A program made the translations under genes and the position numbers. Below, piece after piece: positions 44,502 to 56,279 of a DNA stretch of 64,000 bases; the first letter of the stretch is position 1; every line of letters begins with the position of its first letter. The notes beneath the pieces are model-generated. The model was not told the origin of the DNA. It worked only from the letters and a program-made list of their open reading frames with translations, and did no database searches. Source of the stretch: Tanytarsus gracilentus (Eukaryota > Arthropoda > Insecta > Diptera > Chironomidae); assembly GCA_038502055.1 (NCBI GenBank), contig JAXRKN010000041.1, positions 4,445,501-4,509,500 of the forward strand, in the 5' to 3' direction.

Positions 44502-46708
44502 ATGGAAAAGTTATCAGAAGATGTTTGGATCGACATATTCGATTTGCTGAATTCAGAAGACATCGAAAATGCAGCAAATTCATGCGAAAAGTAAGAAAAA
44601 TGATAAATTTTGTAGTTGATCACAAAAAATACTGAGAATTCAGTTTTGACACAATTTAATAAAATATAATTCAATTTTAAATTCAAATTAGCTGGCGTGA
44701 CATCATCACAACCACTCCATCATTGATGCGAAAGCTCACTCTTCGTATTGACAACGTCGAAGAAAGACCTTGGATGAAGCTGCCTTATCAAAATCTGCAT
44801 CTGGAACTCTCTTTTGGCAAACAAACGAACAAAATCGACGAATTTATTCAAGACATCGATCAACTTACTGCTGTTAAGAAACTCTTCATCGTTGAATTAA
44901 TTTTCGTTGATGTGATCGCAATCTTGAAAAAATTTCAGAACTTAACGACTTTTGTTGCTGAAGACATGACTGGTTTGAATGTGCAAGATGACACAAAAAT
45001 CGATTTGCCAAATTTGACTCACCTAAAGATTGACGATAGTGCTTTTTGCCTCCTTCCAAAAATTCGATCCCACAAAATTGAAGTATTCTGTGCGTATGCA
45101 GATAGTTGGACTCCAGACCGCGGAAAGTACTTTGGCTCATTTCTTCAGACTTGCGATAAACTCAAACACTTTACTATGAGTGTCAATTACACGGATGAAA
45201 TTATGAAGATAAAAAGTCAACTGGAGACATTTGAGATCATTGACGTCAACAAAACTCTTCCATCATCATTTGTGCAGTTCTTGAAAAATCAAAAGTCATC
45301 GCTGAAAAATTTAACGCTCGATGTGAATGAATTTGATGACGAAATCGCAAATTTTATTTACTTCAAAATGAATTTGGACAAACTTGTCGATGGTCGTTTG
45401 GAGCATGGTCAAATCCAGAAGCTCAAGAAAGTTTCAGTGAAGAATCTCACAATTTACAGTGATGATGATAATTTCGAATACTTTGAGAAACTTTTTCGAT
45501 GCTGTGCACAGTGGTTTCATCCTGAAGAAAATATAACATTTAATGTTTATTTGCTATGATCGGTATAAAGGTTGCTTTATCAACGATTTTAATTTTCTTG
45601 TGAAAATTTTCATCACTTTTTCATATAAAAAGTGAGATTTTTGTGAATTTTTGAAGTCGATTTTCTCTCAAAGTAGCAAAAAGTAGCAGACGAAATTTAA
45701 AACACCTGATTATTTCAAGCCTTGTCTCTGAGAATTTGTGGTCACATTCACATTGCGGAACATTGCAAAGAACGTACAATGATTCTACGAAAAGGCGATT
45801 GGGGTCTCTGATTTTTTCAATTTTAAAGCACTTCCAAAGCTTGTTTTGACAGGCATTTTTTAAAAATAAATAGGAGAGATAGTAACAAAAAATTTGATAT
45901 AAAAAAGTAATTATGTTTCATGCATAGTTTTAGAGAAAAGTCCCGTTCAAAAAACACATAGTTTTATGGGTACATAAAATTCTTAACTTTGGTAGCTGAT
46001 TATGTCTTACTTTCATATGGAGAAAAGAAAAATAATTTCAGAATATTGTGGTCCGAGGTTCAAAGAATAAATTGAGTAAAAAAGTTGATCAAAAATGTCA
46101 ATTACATCAGATGTATTATTTTCTTCAGGATGAAACCACTGTGCTGTGAAATGCTCGAAGTTCTCAGTTTTGATCTAGAAGGCAAAAAGCCACTCGACTT
46201 TCTCCGTTTGCTTTCAAGTTTGCCAAAGTTAAAGTTCCTTGAATTAAGAGGTGCATTCTCAACAGAAGAGTTTCAGCCAACTTTTAAGTTTAATCGACTC
46301 GAACGATTAATTTTATGGAAAAATTTCGAGACTGATCAGTGTGTCAAAATCATTCGCTGCTGTCCGAATCTAACTCACATCCGAACATTCAACATTTTTG
46401 CCAAGAACGATTTTGAGAATATTTTCGAAGTCTGCAACAAAATCCAGGAAATTTTTCTTTTCTCGAGCAATCAAGAGTTCACAGATGAGGATATTGAGAC
46501 TTACAAAGATGTTGGATCAAAAATTAATCTAAAAATTGAAACCAAAAACAAAGAATTGATTGAAAAACTCAGCGACGCAAAAAATCGATTGACTGTCATT
46601 CCTGTACAGACTCAATTACGTGATCCATTTTTAGTGCGTCCAAAAATTTTGAATCAATTGCACTACGTCGACTCCAACGATGTGGATCAAAGAATTATTT
46701 GGATGTAG
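44502..46708 (+). pseudogene. F-box/LRR copy 4, split by a Transib-like element
   Basis: Exon 1 is 44502-44590 and exon 2 starts at 44692 (phase 2). The F-box is whole. The leucine-rich coding sequence runs to 45506, is interrupted by a 637-bp element (45507-46143) with a CTGTG target duplication, and resumes at 46149-46708 (TAG). Outside the insertion the frame is intact (488 codons including stop). Read through the insertion, translation ends at 45559. The insertion plus duplication is 642 nt, a multiple of three, but contains stops. The lesion therefore looks recent. A shortened F-box protein of about 308 residues could still be made. Confidence 0.85.
45507..46143. mobile_element. Transib-like non-autonomous DNA element with RSS-heptamer ends
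   Basis: Perfect 27-bp terminal inverted repeats begin CACAGTGGTTTCATCC. They are flanked by a 5-bp duplication CTGTG (45502-45506 and 46144-46148) that is single in the paralogous F-box genes. A 5-bp GC-rich duplication and ends of the form CACWRTG are diagnostic of the Transib superfamily, and CACAGTG is the vertebrate RAG recombination-signal heptamer. At 637 bp with no long ORF it cannot encode its own transposase. The absence of the element in copies 1, 3, 5 and 6 defines its ends exactly. Confidence 0.85.
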
Positions 46709-47836
46709 ACGAATTAGATTATTAGAGTGGATACTCGAGCTACAAAGTTTACAAATACTTGAAACATATTTTCCAGCTAAAAATTAAAGATAAAAAATTT
46801 AAAGATAGAAAATTTAATCTTCACAAATTTTACGAATAAAAAATTGATCTAACAAAAAAAGTTAATTAAGTTTATAGAGTCACAAAAATATCTTAAAATA
46901 TTTTTCAGGTGCTCACAAGCAATTCCTCATGCATGTGCTCATGCATATTCGCCTTAATTACACTCGGCCATTTAACACACTTTGAACTCAATCCGCATAT
47001 GTCTACGTATCTTTCGATAATAATTATAATTGGTGTTTCGGGCCTTTAATAGTCATCGAAAGCCATTATGAGCTCAACCTTCGAGAGATAACAACTTCAT
47101 GAATTAAGATGCATTTTATAAATTTATTCGATTTTATGCAAATCACGCACGATGATAATATTTATCAATTCAACAAAACTTTTGTATCGATTGCATGTGA
47201 GGTTGATTTTGCATTAGAAAGACATAATTTTACATTATTAATTAATCGTGATCGAGATGAACGTAAAAAGTTCGAGGAATGGTGGGAAAAGAATTAAGGA
47301 ATAGACGCTGAAAAGTTTTAAAATATTTTTTGAACTTAATTTTTATTTTTGAACTTTAATTTTTGATTTAAAATCAAATTTTTGCATTTTTCAATTTTAG
47401 AATTTTTGATTTGGAAAAAAGTGATTCACTTTTGCTGTATTTTTAAAATTTGATAAAAGAATATAAAGGAAAATTTTTCTAAAAAAAATAAAAGCCAGAA
47501 TAATTTTAAAAACTTTAACGATCGATTTTGGATGTTTTCGAGGTAATTCAAGACGTCATTTTCAGCTTGTTTGTTTTTGGCTTTCTCGAGCTGCTGCTTC
47601 AAGTTTTAAAAGCGATTCCTAAAAAATATGGCGAAAAGATATGGCTAGTCCTTAACTCTACTCACTTTGTCCTTAACTTTACTGAGAAAGTGAGAATATC
47701 GAGTCGACTCTTTCGCTACTCGGAGTAGTTTTTTCTTGTGTTTTAAGAGGTCTGGAATTTGAATTTCAAAAGTTCGTTAGAAAATTGATTTTTTAACTGT
47801 TAAAAATTTAAAATTAAAATGCTCAAATTTTTTTTG
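46709..47836. other. 3' flank of F-box copy 4 and 5' flank of unit 2
   Basis: Shared with 51590-52400 and 55351-56150. It contains a small repeated ORF (47109-47297) and, from about 47516, the 5' flank of the next unit. No recognisable gene otherwise. Confidence 0.55.
47109..47297 (+). CDS. Small repeated ORF, 62 aa (unit 1)
   Basis: Begins MHFINLFDFMQITHDDN and ends EEWWEKN. Recognisable copies exist at 52007 (58 aa) and 55750 (67 aa), with few substitutions but different C-terminal ends caused by point changes and an indel. It may be a fragment of a gene carried along in the duplication, or non-coding 3' flank. Family not recognised. Confidence 0.3.
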   Translation: MHFINLFDFMQITHDDNIYQFNKTFVSIACEVDFALERHNFTLLINRDRDERKKFEEWWEKN

Positions 47837-47858
47837 ATAGAACAAAATATCCTAAATT
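47837..47858. repeat. Left 22-bp target-site duplication of retroelement copy 2
   Basis: Reads AGAACAAAATATCCTAAA in its core; identical to 49280-49301. Confidence 0.85.
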
Positions 47859-49279
47859 TGATTGATTGATTGATTTGATTGATAACATAGTGGTGGCCGC
47901 TGGGAAAACCAGGAAAGACGCGCCCGTTTTTGTTTCCTTTCCATAGCTTGCGGGCTAGGCTGAGGATTAAAACGTAACCTTTGCATATTAACTTAAAAGT
48001 GTAATTAACTTTCAAGAGAATATATATTCCCCTAGTGGCAGACGTCCCCTCAGGAATCGTCCACCGAGGAATTGCACATAACTCAAGTGAGAAATGCCGG
48101 CGATCGAATAACCCCACTAAGAGGTTTAGTGTTAGTCATCATGGAACGTCAAGCGGAATACCCAATCAAGACGCCGTAATCCATGATGTTAAAATTTTCA
48201 TTGTGAATTCACAATTGTGGGTTAGTTAACTGAACCTTACGGTTGCAGTTATAAAATAAATAAATCAAAGGTGGTTTCGACGGCATTTCATAAAAGTTAC
48301 CGCCACTACTACCTTCCTCAGCCCTGACAAGCTGTTAGGAACTGGCCCACCCACATTACAAAACAAACAAACATAAAACATAAAACATAAATTTATAAAG
48401 TACAAAGTCAAACCAATTGTATAAAAGTTTGGTTTATCCTCTACCTTCCTCCATCTAATCTAGTCGATTAGCATGGGATGTACAGGTCATTCAAGTTCGT
48501 CCGTAAGTACTCACTCCTTCCTTCCTCAACTGGTCACTAAGATTAACAGTTGGTTTTGTTGGATACCAACGAATATGAGATCAAAATGTCATTAACTTGA
48601 TTAAAGTTAAAATATAAAGTATAAAAACATCATTTACGTAAAACCCCATATTTCCCCCTGTTCAAGTTAATTAAATTTTTCTATCAACTCTTTCCTACGT
48701 TTCCATTATAGAGAACAACTCGAAAATGTAATGTTTACAAAAAACCATTCGAATGCGCGTATTTCCCCCTAGTGAAGTTAATTAAGTTTTTTGAATAATT
48801 ATTTCTTGTTTGAAGAATGATTGCAAAAATAAAAAAATGAAACTTTAAACATGTAGAAAATTCAGGTTATAAAAATTTTGAGTGAAGAAAATAAAAAAAT
48901 AAAAATAAAAAGATCCAGCTGAGATCCAGTAAGATCAAAACAAAACAAATATTTTTGAAACCAATATTTTTAAACTTAATGAGAAAAAATTAGTAAGAAG
49001 TGCGTAACGATGCACTTCTAAGCAAAAATAAGTGAGTATTTAAACATAAAAAGCAATTAAAACAAAAGTAATGGAAAAAAAATATTCACGATTTCCTTTC
49101 ACTTATTTTTGCTTGTTTACCTGATTTAAATGGAGAAACTCGATGATACGACGATGAACAAATATCTAAACAACACGATGAAATTAAATTTAACACTAAA
49201 CACTGATTAGAACACTCAAAAATTAATTAATTACTAAATTTTAATGTTTACCCTCAAAGGGGGTATACAACTTCCTGCC
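47859..49279 (-). mobile_element. Non-LTR-type retroelement, copy 2, with preserved empty sites
   Basis: A 1421-bp insertion flanked by an identical 22-bp direct repeat (47837-47858 and 49280-49301). The tail of repeated (GATT)n/GATTT at 47859-47882 marks the 3' end of a minus-oriented element. The other triplicated units have the uninterrupted site (about 43789-43810 and 53078-53099), so both ends are proven by comparison. No long ORF is present. A stretch near 48270-48370 resembles, in inverse orientation, the middle of the element at 29411-30455. The sequence is richer in G+C than its surroundings. Confidence 0.87.
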
Positions 49280-49301
49280 ATAGAACAAAATATCCTAAAT
49301 T
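49280..49301. repeat. Right 22-bp target-site duplication of retroelement copy 2
   Basis: Identical to 47837-47858; the downstream sequence continues the interrupted 5' flank of F-box copy 5. Confidence 0.85.
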
Positions 49302-50020
49302 CTTAACTTATTAATTTCCCCTTAAATTTCTAAATTCGTTCTCACCCTAAAGTACTCCTGAGGAAAAATTTCAAGTTTCGCGGCGTGAGTCACTGTTTGG
49401 GTTTCTTCTTACTCTTTCGATGTGTGTGACGATAATTTAGCAGACGAGATGTGGGAAGTGAACGATTTTCGACCATTAGTGATACCCATCACACAATTGT
49501 TTGAGCCGTTCCTAGAAATTGGTCTCCATTCGAGTCAACCACTAGGAACGGTTATTCACCAACCCCCACGGAAACCGATGCAATTGCGGGTAGTTTGCTA
49601 CAACTCGTAGAGAGGAGGAAACAAGCGAGGCGAGTGTGACTGCAAACAAAAGAAGTTATTTGTTGTTAGAGTTTGAGCGCACCAGGAGCGCACCTAGAAA
49701 ATGTAAAAAAAAATGTTGGCAATAAAATTATGGTCAAAGTAGCAAATTGTTTAAAAAAGAGAAAATTATGTCACAAAAAATAGTTTTTTGTCTTTTTTTT
49801 TGAGAATTTGCCTGAAAATAATTATGAAAAAAAATGTTAGCAAGTAATTTCGACTTTTTATTACATTTTGAACAAAAAATTATCCACACAGTTATTAAAT
49901 TTTTTCACACAGTACGAAAATAAAATTTGAATTTTCCCGCGCATTTTGAAAAAAGTTTTTGTTTACCTTTTAAAATTCACATTATAAAATTTAATTATCG
50001 CAAAAAATCGAGAAAAAGTT
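49302..50020. other. 5' flank of F-box copy 5
   Basis: Continuation of the duplicated 5' flank beyond the retroelement, matching 43830-44501 and 53100-53789. No independent gene is seen. Confidence 0.55.
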
Positions 50021-51589
50021 ATGGAAAAGTTATCAAAAGATGTTTGGATTGACATATTCGATTTGCTTTTCGAAAGACATCGAGAATGCAGCAAATTCAT
50101 GCGAAAAGTAAGAAAAATGATAAATTTTGTAGTTGATCACAAAAAATACTGAGAATTCAGTTTTGACACAATTTAATAAAATATAATTCAATTTTAAATT
50201 CCAATTAGCTGGCGTGACATCATCACGACCACTCCATCATTGATGCGAAAGCTCACTCTTCATATCAACTTTGACAACGTCGAAGAAAGACCTTGCATGA
50301 AGCTGCTGCCTTATCAAAATCTCCGTGTGGAACACTTTACTGGCAGAAAAAGGAACAAAATCGTCGAATTTATGCAAGACATCGATCAACTTACTGCTGT
50401 TAAAAAAATCTCCATCGTTGATTTAATTTTCGTTGATGTGATCGCAATCTTGAAAAAATTTCAGAACTTAACGACTTTTGTTGCTGAAGACATGACTGGT
50501 TTGAATGTGCGAGATGACACAAAAATCGATTTGCCAAATTTGACTCACTTTAAGATTGGCACTAGTGCTTTTTGCCTCCTTCCAAAAATTCGATCCCATA
50601 AAATTGAAGTATTCTGTGCGTATGCAGATAGTTGGACTCCAGACCGCGGAAAGTACTTTGGCTCATTTCTTCAGACTTGCGATAAACTCAAACACATAAG
50701 TTTCAATAAAATTTACACGGATGAAATTATGAAGATCAAAAGTCAGCTGGAGACATTCGAGCTCAATTTTGTATTTGAGACTCTTCCATCATCATTTCTG
50801 CAATTCTTGAAATCTCAAAAGTCATCGCTTAAAAATTTAACGCTCGATGTGTATGGATATGATGACGAAATCGCAAATTTTATTTACTTCGAAATGAATT
50901 TGGATAAAATTGTCGATTATCGTTTGAAGCATGGTCAAATCCAGAAGCTTAAAAATGTTTCAGTGAAGAATCTCAGAATTTACGATCGAGATAATTTCGA
51001 GTACCTTGAGAAACTTTTTCAATGCTGTGAGATGCTCGAAGTTCTCAGTTTTGATCTAGAAGGCAAAAAGGAGCTCGACTTTCTCCGTTTGCTTTCAAAA
51101 TTGCCAAAGTTAAAGTTCCTTGAATTAAACGGTGTATTCTCAACAGAAGAGTTTCAGCCAACATTTAAGTTCAATCGACTCGAACGATTAATTTTATCAG
51201 CGAATTTCGAGACTGATCAGCGTGTCAAAATCATTCGCTGCTGTCCGAATCTAACTCACATCCGAACATACAACATTTTTGCCAAGAACGATTTTGAGAA
51301 TATTTTCGAAGTCTGCAACAAAATCCAGGAAATTTTTCTTTTCTTGAGCAATCAAGAGTTCACAGATGAGGATATTGAGACTTACAAAGAAGTTGGATCG
51401 AAAATTAAACTCAAAATTGAAACCAAAAACAAAGAATTGATTGAAAAACTCAGCGACGCAAAAAATCGATTGACTGTCATTCCTGTACAGACTCAATTAC
51501 GTGATCCATTTTTAGTGCGTCCAAAAATTTTGAATCACTTGCACTACGTCGACTCCAACGATGTGGATCAAAGAATTATTTGGATGTAG
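50021..51589 (+). pseudogene. F-box/LRR copy 5, 2-bp deletion in the F-box exon
   Basis: Exon 1 (50021-50107) is 87 nt, against 89 nt in every other copy; the change is at about 50066-50070, where copy 6 reads GCTGAGTTCG and this copy GCTTTTCG. After the deletion the F-box reads FERHRECSKF instead of SSKDIENAANSCE, and joining to exon 2 (from 50219) in the usual way gives CTG GCG TGA, an immediate stop. Exon 2 itself is open to 51589. A protein of 449 residues starting at 50240 without the F-box is possible, but it would not bind Skp1. Confidence 0.82.
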
Positions 51590-53789
51590 ACGAATTAGAT
51601 TATTAGAGTGGATACTCGAGCTACAAAGTTTACAAATAGAAATTTTGAAAGTTGAAACATATTTTCCAGCTAAAAATTAAAGATAAAAAATTTAAAGATA
51701 GAAAATTTAATCTTTACGAATTTTACGAATAAAAAATTGATCTAACAAAAAAAGTTAATTAAGTTTATAGAGTCACAAAAATATCTTAAAATATTTTTCA
51801 GGTGCTCACAAGGAATTCCTCATGCATGAGCTCATGTATATTCGCCTTAATTACACTCAGCCATTTAACACACTTTGAACTCAATCCGCATGTGTTATTT
51901 CTCTCAATCTTTCGATAATAATTATAATTGGTGTTTCGGGCCTTTAATAGTCATCGAAAGCCATTATGAGCTCAACCTTCGAGAGATAACAACTTCATGA
52001 ATTAAGATGCATTTTATAAATTTATTCGATTTTATGCAAATCACGCACGATGATAATATTTATCAATTCAACAAAATTTTTGTATCGATTGCATGTGAGG
52101 TTGATTTTGCATTAGAAAGACATAATTTTACACAATTAATTAATCGTGATCGAGATGAACGTGAAAAGTTCGAGGAATGGTGAAAAAAATTTAAGGAATA
52201 GACGCTGAAAAGTTTTAAGTTATTTTTTGAACTTAATTTTTATTTTTGAACTTTAATTTTTGATTTAAAATCAAATTTTTGCATTTTTTAATTTTTAATT
52301 TTAGTTTTGGAAAAAAGTGATTCACCGTATTTTTAAAATTTGATAAAAAAATATAAAGGAAAATTTTTCTAAAAAAAATAAAAGCCAGAATAATTTTAAA
52401 AACTTTAACGTTTGAAATCATTCTGAAATAAATTAAAACACGAAACTTTAGTGAAACATGATTTAAAAAAATTAATTTGACCTGATTTGTTTGAGGTTAA
52501 TTTTTATTATTAAACGTCAAAAATCACGTAACCTGAATGACCATGGGAGGTAACTCTGAAACAAAAATCGAAAACTTTGAATTTTGTTCAAAAAAAGTTT
52601 ATTTTTATAAAAAAAAATTTTCCTTAGAAACTAACAAAAAATTTTTTTAACGCCTCTGAAGTTATTTTACAAAAGTTCTCTCAAGTTCTCAAAAATTTCC
52701 TCTATAAGTTCATTTTTTTTGGCACTAACAGCGATAAATTTACAATCATTGGTAACTAAACAAAAGCTCCATCAGAGCATGCAAAATCCTTCCTCATTCA
52801 AGACGTCATTTTCAGCTTATTTGTTTTTGGCTTTCTCGAGCTGCTGCGTCAAGTTTTAGAGGCGATTCCTAAAAAATATAAATTATTATAGTTTTAATAA
52901 GATATGGCGCGACCTTAACTTTACTGAGAATATCGAGTCGACTCTTTCGCTCCTCGGAGTAGTTTTTCCTTGTGTTTTGAGAGGTCTGGAATTTGAATTT
53001 CAAAAGTTCGTTAGAAAATTGATTTTTTAACTGTTAAAAATTTAAAATTAAAAATGCTCAATTTTTTTTTGATAGAACAAAATATCCTAAATTCTTAACT
53101 AATTAATTTCCCCTTAAATTTCTAAATTCGTTCTCACCCTAAAGTACTCCTGAGGAAAAAATTTCGAGTTTCGCGGCGTGAGTCGCTGTTTGGGTTTCTT
53201 CTTACTCTTTCGATGTGTGTGACGATAATTTAGCAGACGAGATGTGGGAAGTGAACGATTTTCGACCATTAGTGATACCCATCACACAATTGTTTGACCC
53301 GTTCCTAGAAATTGGTCTCCATTCGAGTCAACCCCTAGGAACGGTTATTCACCAACCCCCACGGAAACCGATGCAATTGCGGGTAGTTCGCTTCAACTCG
53401 ACAACTGCGACTGCAAACAAAAGAGGTTGTTTGTTGTTAGAGTTTGAGCGCACCTAGAAAATGTAAAAAAAAATGTTGGAAATAAAATTATGGTCAAAGT
53501 CGCCAATTGTTTAAAAAAGAGAAAATTATGTAACAAAAAATAGTTTTTTGTCTTTTTTTTGAGAATTTGCCTGAAAATAATTATGAAAAAAAATGTTAGC
53601 AATTAATTTCGACTTTTTATTACATTTTGAACAAAAAATTATCCACACAGTTAACTGCAGTTATTAAATTTTTTCACACAGTACGAAAATAAAATTTGAA
53701 TTTTCCCGCGCATTTTGAAAAAAGTTTTTGTTTACCTTTTAAAATTCACATTATAAAATTTAATTATCGCAAAAAATCGAGAAAAAGTT
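51590..53789. other. 3' flank of F-box copy 5 and 5' flank of copy 6
   Basis: Duplicated flank sequence on both sides of the unit boundary near 52426; includes the 58-aa small ORF at 52007-52183 and the uninterrupted version of the retroelement target at about 53078-53099. A palindromic-looking CTGCAG insertion near 53655 is private to this copy. Confidence 0.55.
52007..52183 (+). CDS. Small repeated ORF, 58 aa (unit 2)
   Basis: Copy of the 47109 ORF, ending EKFEEW because a TGA replaces a second Trp codon. Same doubts apply. Confidence 0.25.
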   Translation: MHFINLFDFMQITHDDNIYQFNKIFVSIACEVDFALERHNFTQLINRDRDEREKFEEW

Positions 53790-55350
53790 ATGGAAAAGTT
53801 ATCAGAAGATGTTTGGATTGACATATTCGATTTGCTGAGTTCGAAAGACATCGAGAATGCAGCGAATTCATGCGAAAAGTAAGAAAAATGATAAATTTTG
53901 TAGTTGATCACAAAAAATACTGAGAATTCAGTTTTGACACAATTTAATAAAATATATTTCAATTAGCTGGCGTGACATCATCACGACCACTCCATCATTG
54001 ATGCGAAAGCTCACTCTTCATATCAACTTTGACAACGTCGAAGAAAGACCTTGTATGAAGCTGCTGCCTTATCAAAATCTCCGTGTGGAACACTTTAGTG
54101 GCAGAAAAAGGAACAAAATCGTCGAATTTATGCAAGACATCGATCAACTTACTGCTGTTAAAAAAATCTTCATCGTTGAATTAATTTTCGTTGATGTGAT
54201 CGCAATCTTGAAAAAATTTCAGAACTTAACGACTTTTGTTGCTGAAGACATGACTGGTTTGAACGTGCAAGGTTACAAAAAAATCGATTTGCCTAATTTG
54301 ACTCACCTAAAGATTGACACTAGTGCTTTTCGTCTCCTTCCAATAATTCGATCCCATAAAATTGAAGTATTCTGTGCGTATAAAGATAATTGGACTCTTG
54401 ACCGCGGAAAGAACTTTGGCTCATTTCTTCAGACTTGCGATAAACTCAAACACTTCACTATGAATGGTTCATACACAGATGAAATTCTCAAGATCAAAAG
54501 TCAGCTGGAGACATTCGAGATCATTGGCTTCTACCATACTCTTCCATTATCATTTCTGCTGTTCTTGGAATCTCAAAAATCATCATTGAAAAATTTAACG
54601 CTCTACGTAAGGGAATTTGATGATGAAATCGCAAATTTTATTTACTTCGAAATGAATTTGGACAAACTTGTCGATGATCGTTTTGAGCATGGTCAAATAC
54701 AGAAGCTCAAGAAAGTTTCAGTGAAGAATCTCACAATTTACAGTGATTTCGAATACTTTGAGAAACTTTTTCGATGCTGTGAAATGCTCGAAGTTCTCAG
54801 TGTTGGTCTACCATACAAAAAGCCACTCGACTTTCTCCGTTTGCTTTCAAAATTGCCAAAGTTAAAGTTCCTTGAATTAAGAGGTGTATTCTCAACAGAA
54901 GAGTTTCAGCCAACTTTTAAGTTTAATCGACTCGAAAGATTAATTTTATTCGAGAATTTCAAGGCTGATCAGTGTGTCAAAATCATTCGCTGCTGTCCGA
55001 ATCTAACTCACATCCGAACATTCAACATTTTTGCCAAGAACGATTTTGAGAATATTTTCGAAGCTTGCATCAAAATCCAGGAAATTTATCTACTTTTGTG
55101 GGATCAAAAGTTCACAGATGAGGATATTGAGACTTACATAGATGTTGGATCAAAAATTAAACTCAAAATTGAAACCAAAGACAAAAACGTGATTGAAAAA
55201 CTCAGCAACGTAAAAAATCGATTGACTGTCATTCGTGAAGAGACTCAATTACGTGATCCATTTTTAGTGCGTCCAAAGATTTTGAGTCACTTGCACTACG
55301 TCGACTTCAACGATGAGGATCAACAGGATGTAGACGAATTAGATTATTAG
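53790..55350 (+). CDS. F-box/LRR protein, copy 6 (intact)
   Basis: Exons 53790-53878 and 53967-55350 (TAG), phase 2, encode 490 residues. The F-box is complete (MEKLSEDVWIDIFDLLSSKD, then NWRDIITTTPSL). The C-terminus is longer than in copies 1 and 3 (PFLVRPKILSHLHYVDFNDE, then DQQDVDELDY), giving an acidic tail; copies 4 and 5 have a changed tail ending RIIWM. The intron is shorter than in the other copies (88 bp, having lost the TTTTAAATTCC part before the acceptor). It is the only intact member of the triplication. Confidence 0.87.
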
Positions 55351-56279
55351 AGTTGATACTCGAGCTACAAAGTTTACAAATGAAATTTTGAAACTTGAAA
55401 CATATTTTCCAGCTAAAAATTAAAGATAAAAAATTTAAAGATAAAAATTATAATCTTCACAAATTTTATGAATAAAAAATTGATCTAACAAAAAAAGTTA
55501 ATTAAGTTTATAGAGTCACAAAAATATCTTAAAATATTTTTCAGGTGCTCACAAGCAATTCCTCATGCATGAGCTCATGTATATTCGCCTTAATTACACT
55601 CGGCCATTTAACACACTTTGAACTCAATTCGCATGTGTTATTTCTCTCAATCTTTCGATAATAATTATAATTGGTGTATTAGGCCTTTAATAGTCATCGA
55701 AAGCCATTATGAGCTCAACCTTCGAGAGATAACAACTTCATGAATTAAGATGCATTTTATAAATTTATTCGATTTTATGCAAATCACGCACGATGATAAT
55801 ATTTATCAATTCAACAAAATTTTTGTATCGATTGCATGTGAGGTTGATTTTGCATTAGAAAGACATCATTTTACACAATTAATTAATCGTGATCGAGATG
55901 AACGTGAAAAGTTCCGAGGAATGGTGGGAACAAAATTAAGGAATAGACGCTGAAAAGTTTTAAAATATTTTTTGAATTTTATTTTTTGATTTAAAATTAA
56001 ATTTTTGCATTTTTTACTTTTCAATTTTAGTTTTGGGAAAAAGTGATTCACTTTTGCCGTATTTTTAAAATTTGATAAAAAATATAAAGGAAAATTTTTC
56101 TAAAAAAATAAAAGCCAGAATAATTTTAAAAACTTTAACGTTCGATTTTGGATGTTTTCGAGGTGAATTCAAGGTCAAAAATATTTTGTTAAGTTTTGTG
56201 TTCGCGTAGGAGTTTTTATAAAATTCAAATATATTTGTCATTTTTTCACGTTTTAATTTTCTCGCGCAGCATTTAAATT
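55351..56279. other. 3' flank of F-box copy 6
   Basis: Homologous to the other units up to about 56160; includes the small ORF at 55750. The remainder is AT-rich and abuts the stop of zinc-finger gene B. Confidence 0.55.
55750..55953 (+). CDS. Small repeated ORF, 67 aa (unit 3)
   Basis: Copy of the 47109 ORF with a 1-bp insertion near 55914 that changes the end to FRGMVGTKLRNRR. The frameshift argues against strong constraint. Confidence 0.25.
   Translation: MHFINLFDFMQITHDDNIYQFNKIFVSIACEVDFALERHHFTQLINRDRDEREKFRGMVGTKLRNRR

Larger units (their letters stand above)
43139..47515 (+). repeat. Triplicated F-box segment, unit 1
   Basis: Contains 5' flank, F-box copy 4 and the 3' flank with the small ORF at 47109. 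It is about 3.74 kb once the 637-bp element plus its 5-bp target duplication are set aside. Confidence 0.75.
47516..52425 (+). repeat. Triplicated F-box segment, unit 2
   Basis: Contains 5' flank interrupted by the 1421-bp retroelement, F-box copy 5 and the 3' flank with a small ORF at 52007. It lacks the first few hundred bases present in units 1 and 3. Confidence 0.75.
52426..56160 (+). repeat. Triplicated F-box segment, unit 3
   Basis: Uninterrupted unit of about 3.74 kb containing 5' flank, intact F-box copy 6 and the 3' flank with a small ORF at 55750. It is the best reference for the ancestral unit. Confidence 0.75.

Noticed and set aside
47528..47728. Short ORF MDVFEVIQDVIFSLFVFG..., repeated near 43540 and 52800
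   Set aside because: The other copies contain stops or indels (for example TATAAATTATTATAG in place), so no constrained frame is evident.
49422..49610. Short ORF MCDDNLADEMWEVNDF..., repeated near 43930 and 53215
   Set aside because: It is disrupted by a 2-bp insertion in the 43.9-kb copy and varies at its end; more likely non-coding duplicated 5' flank.
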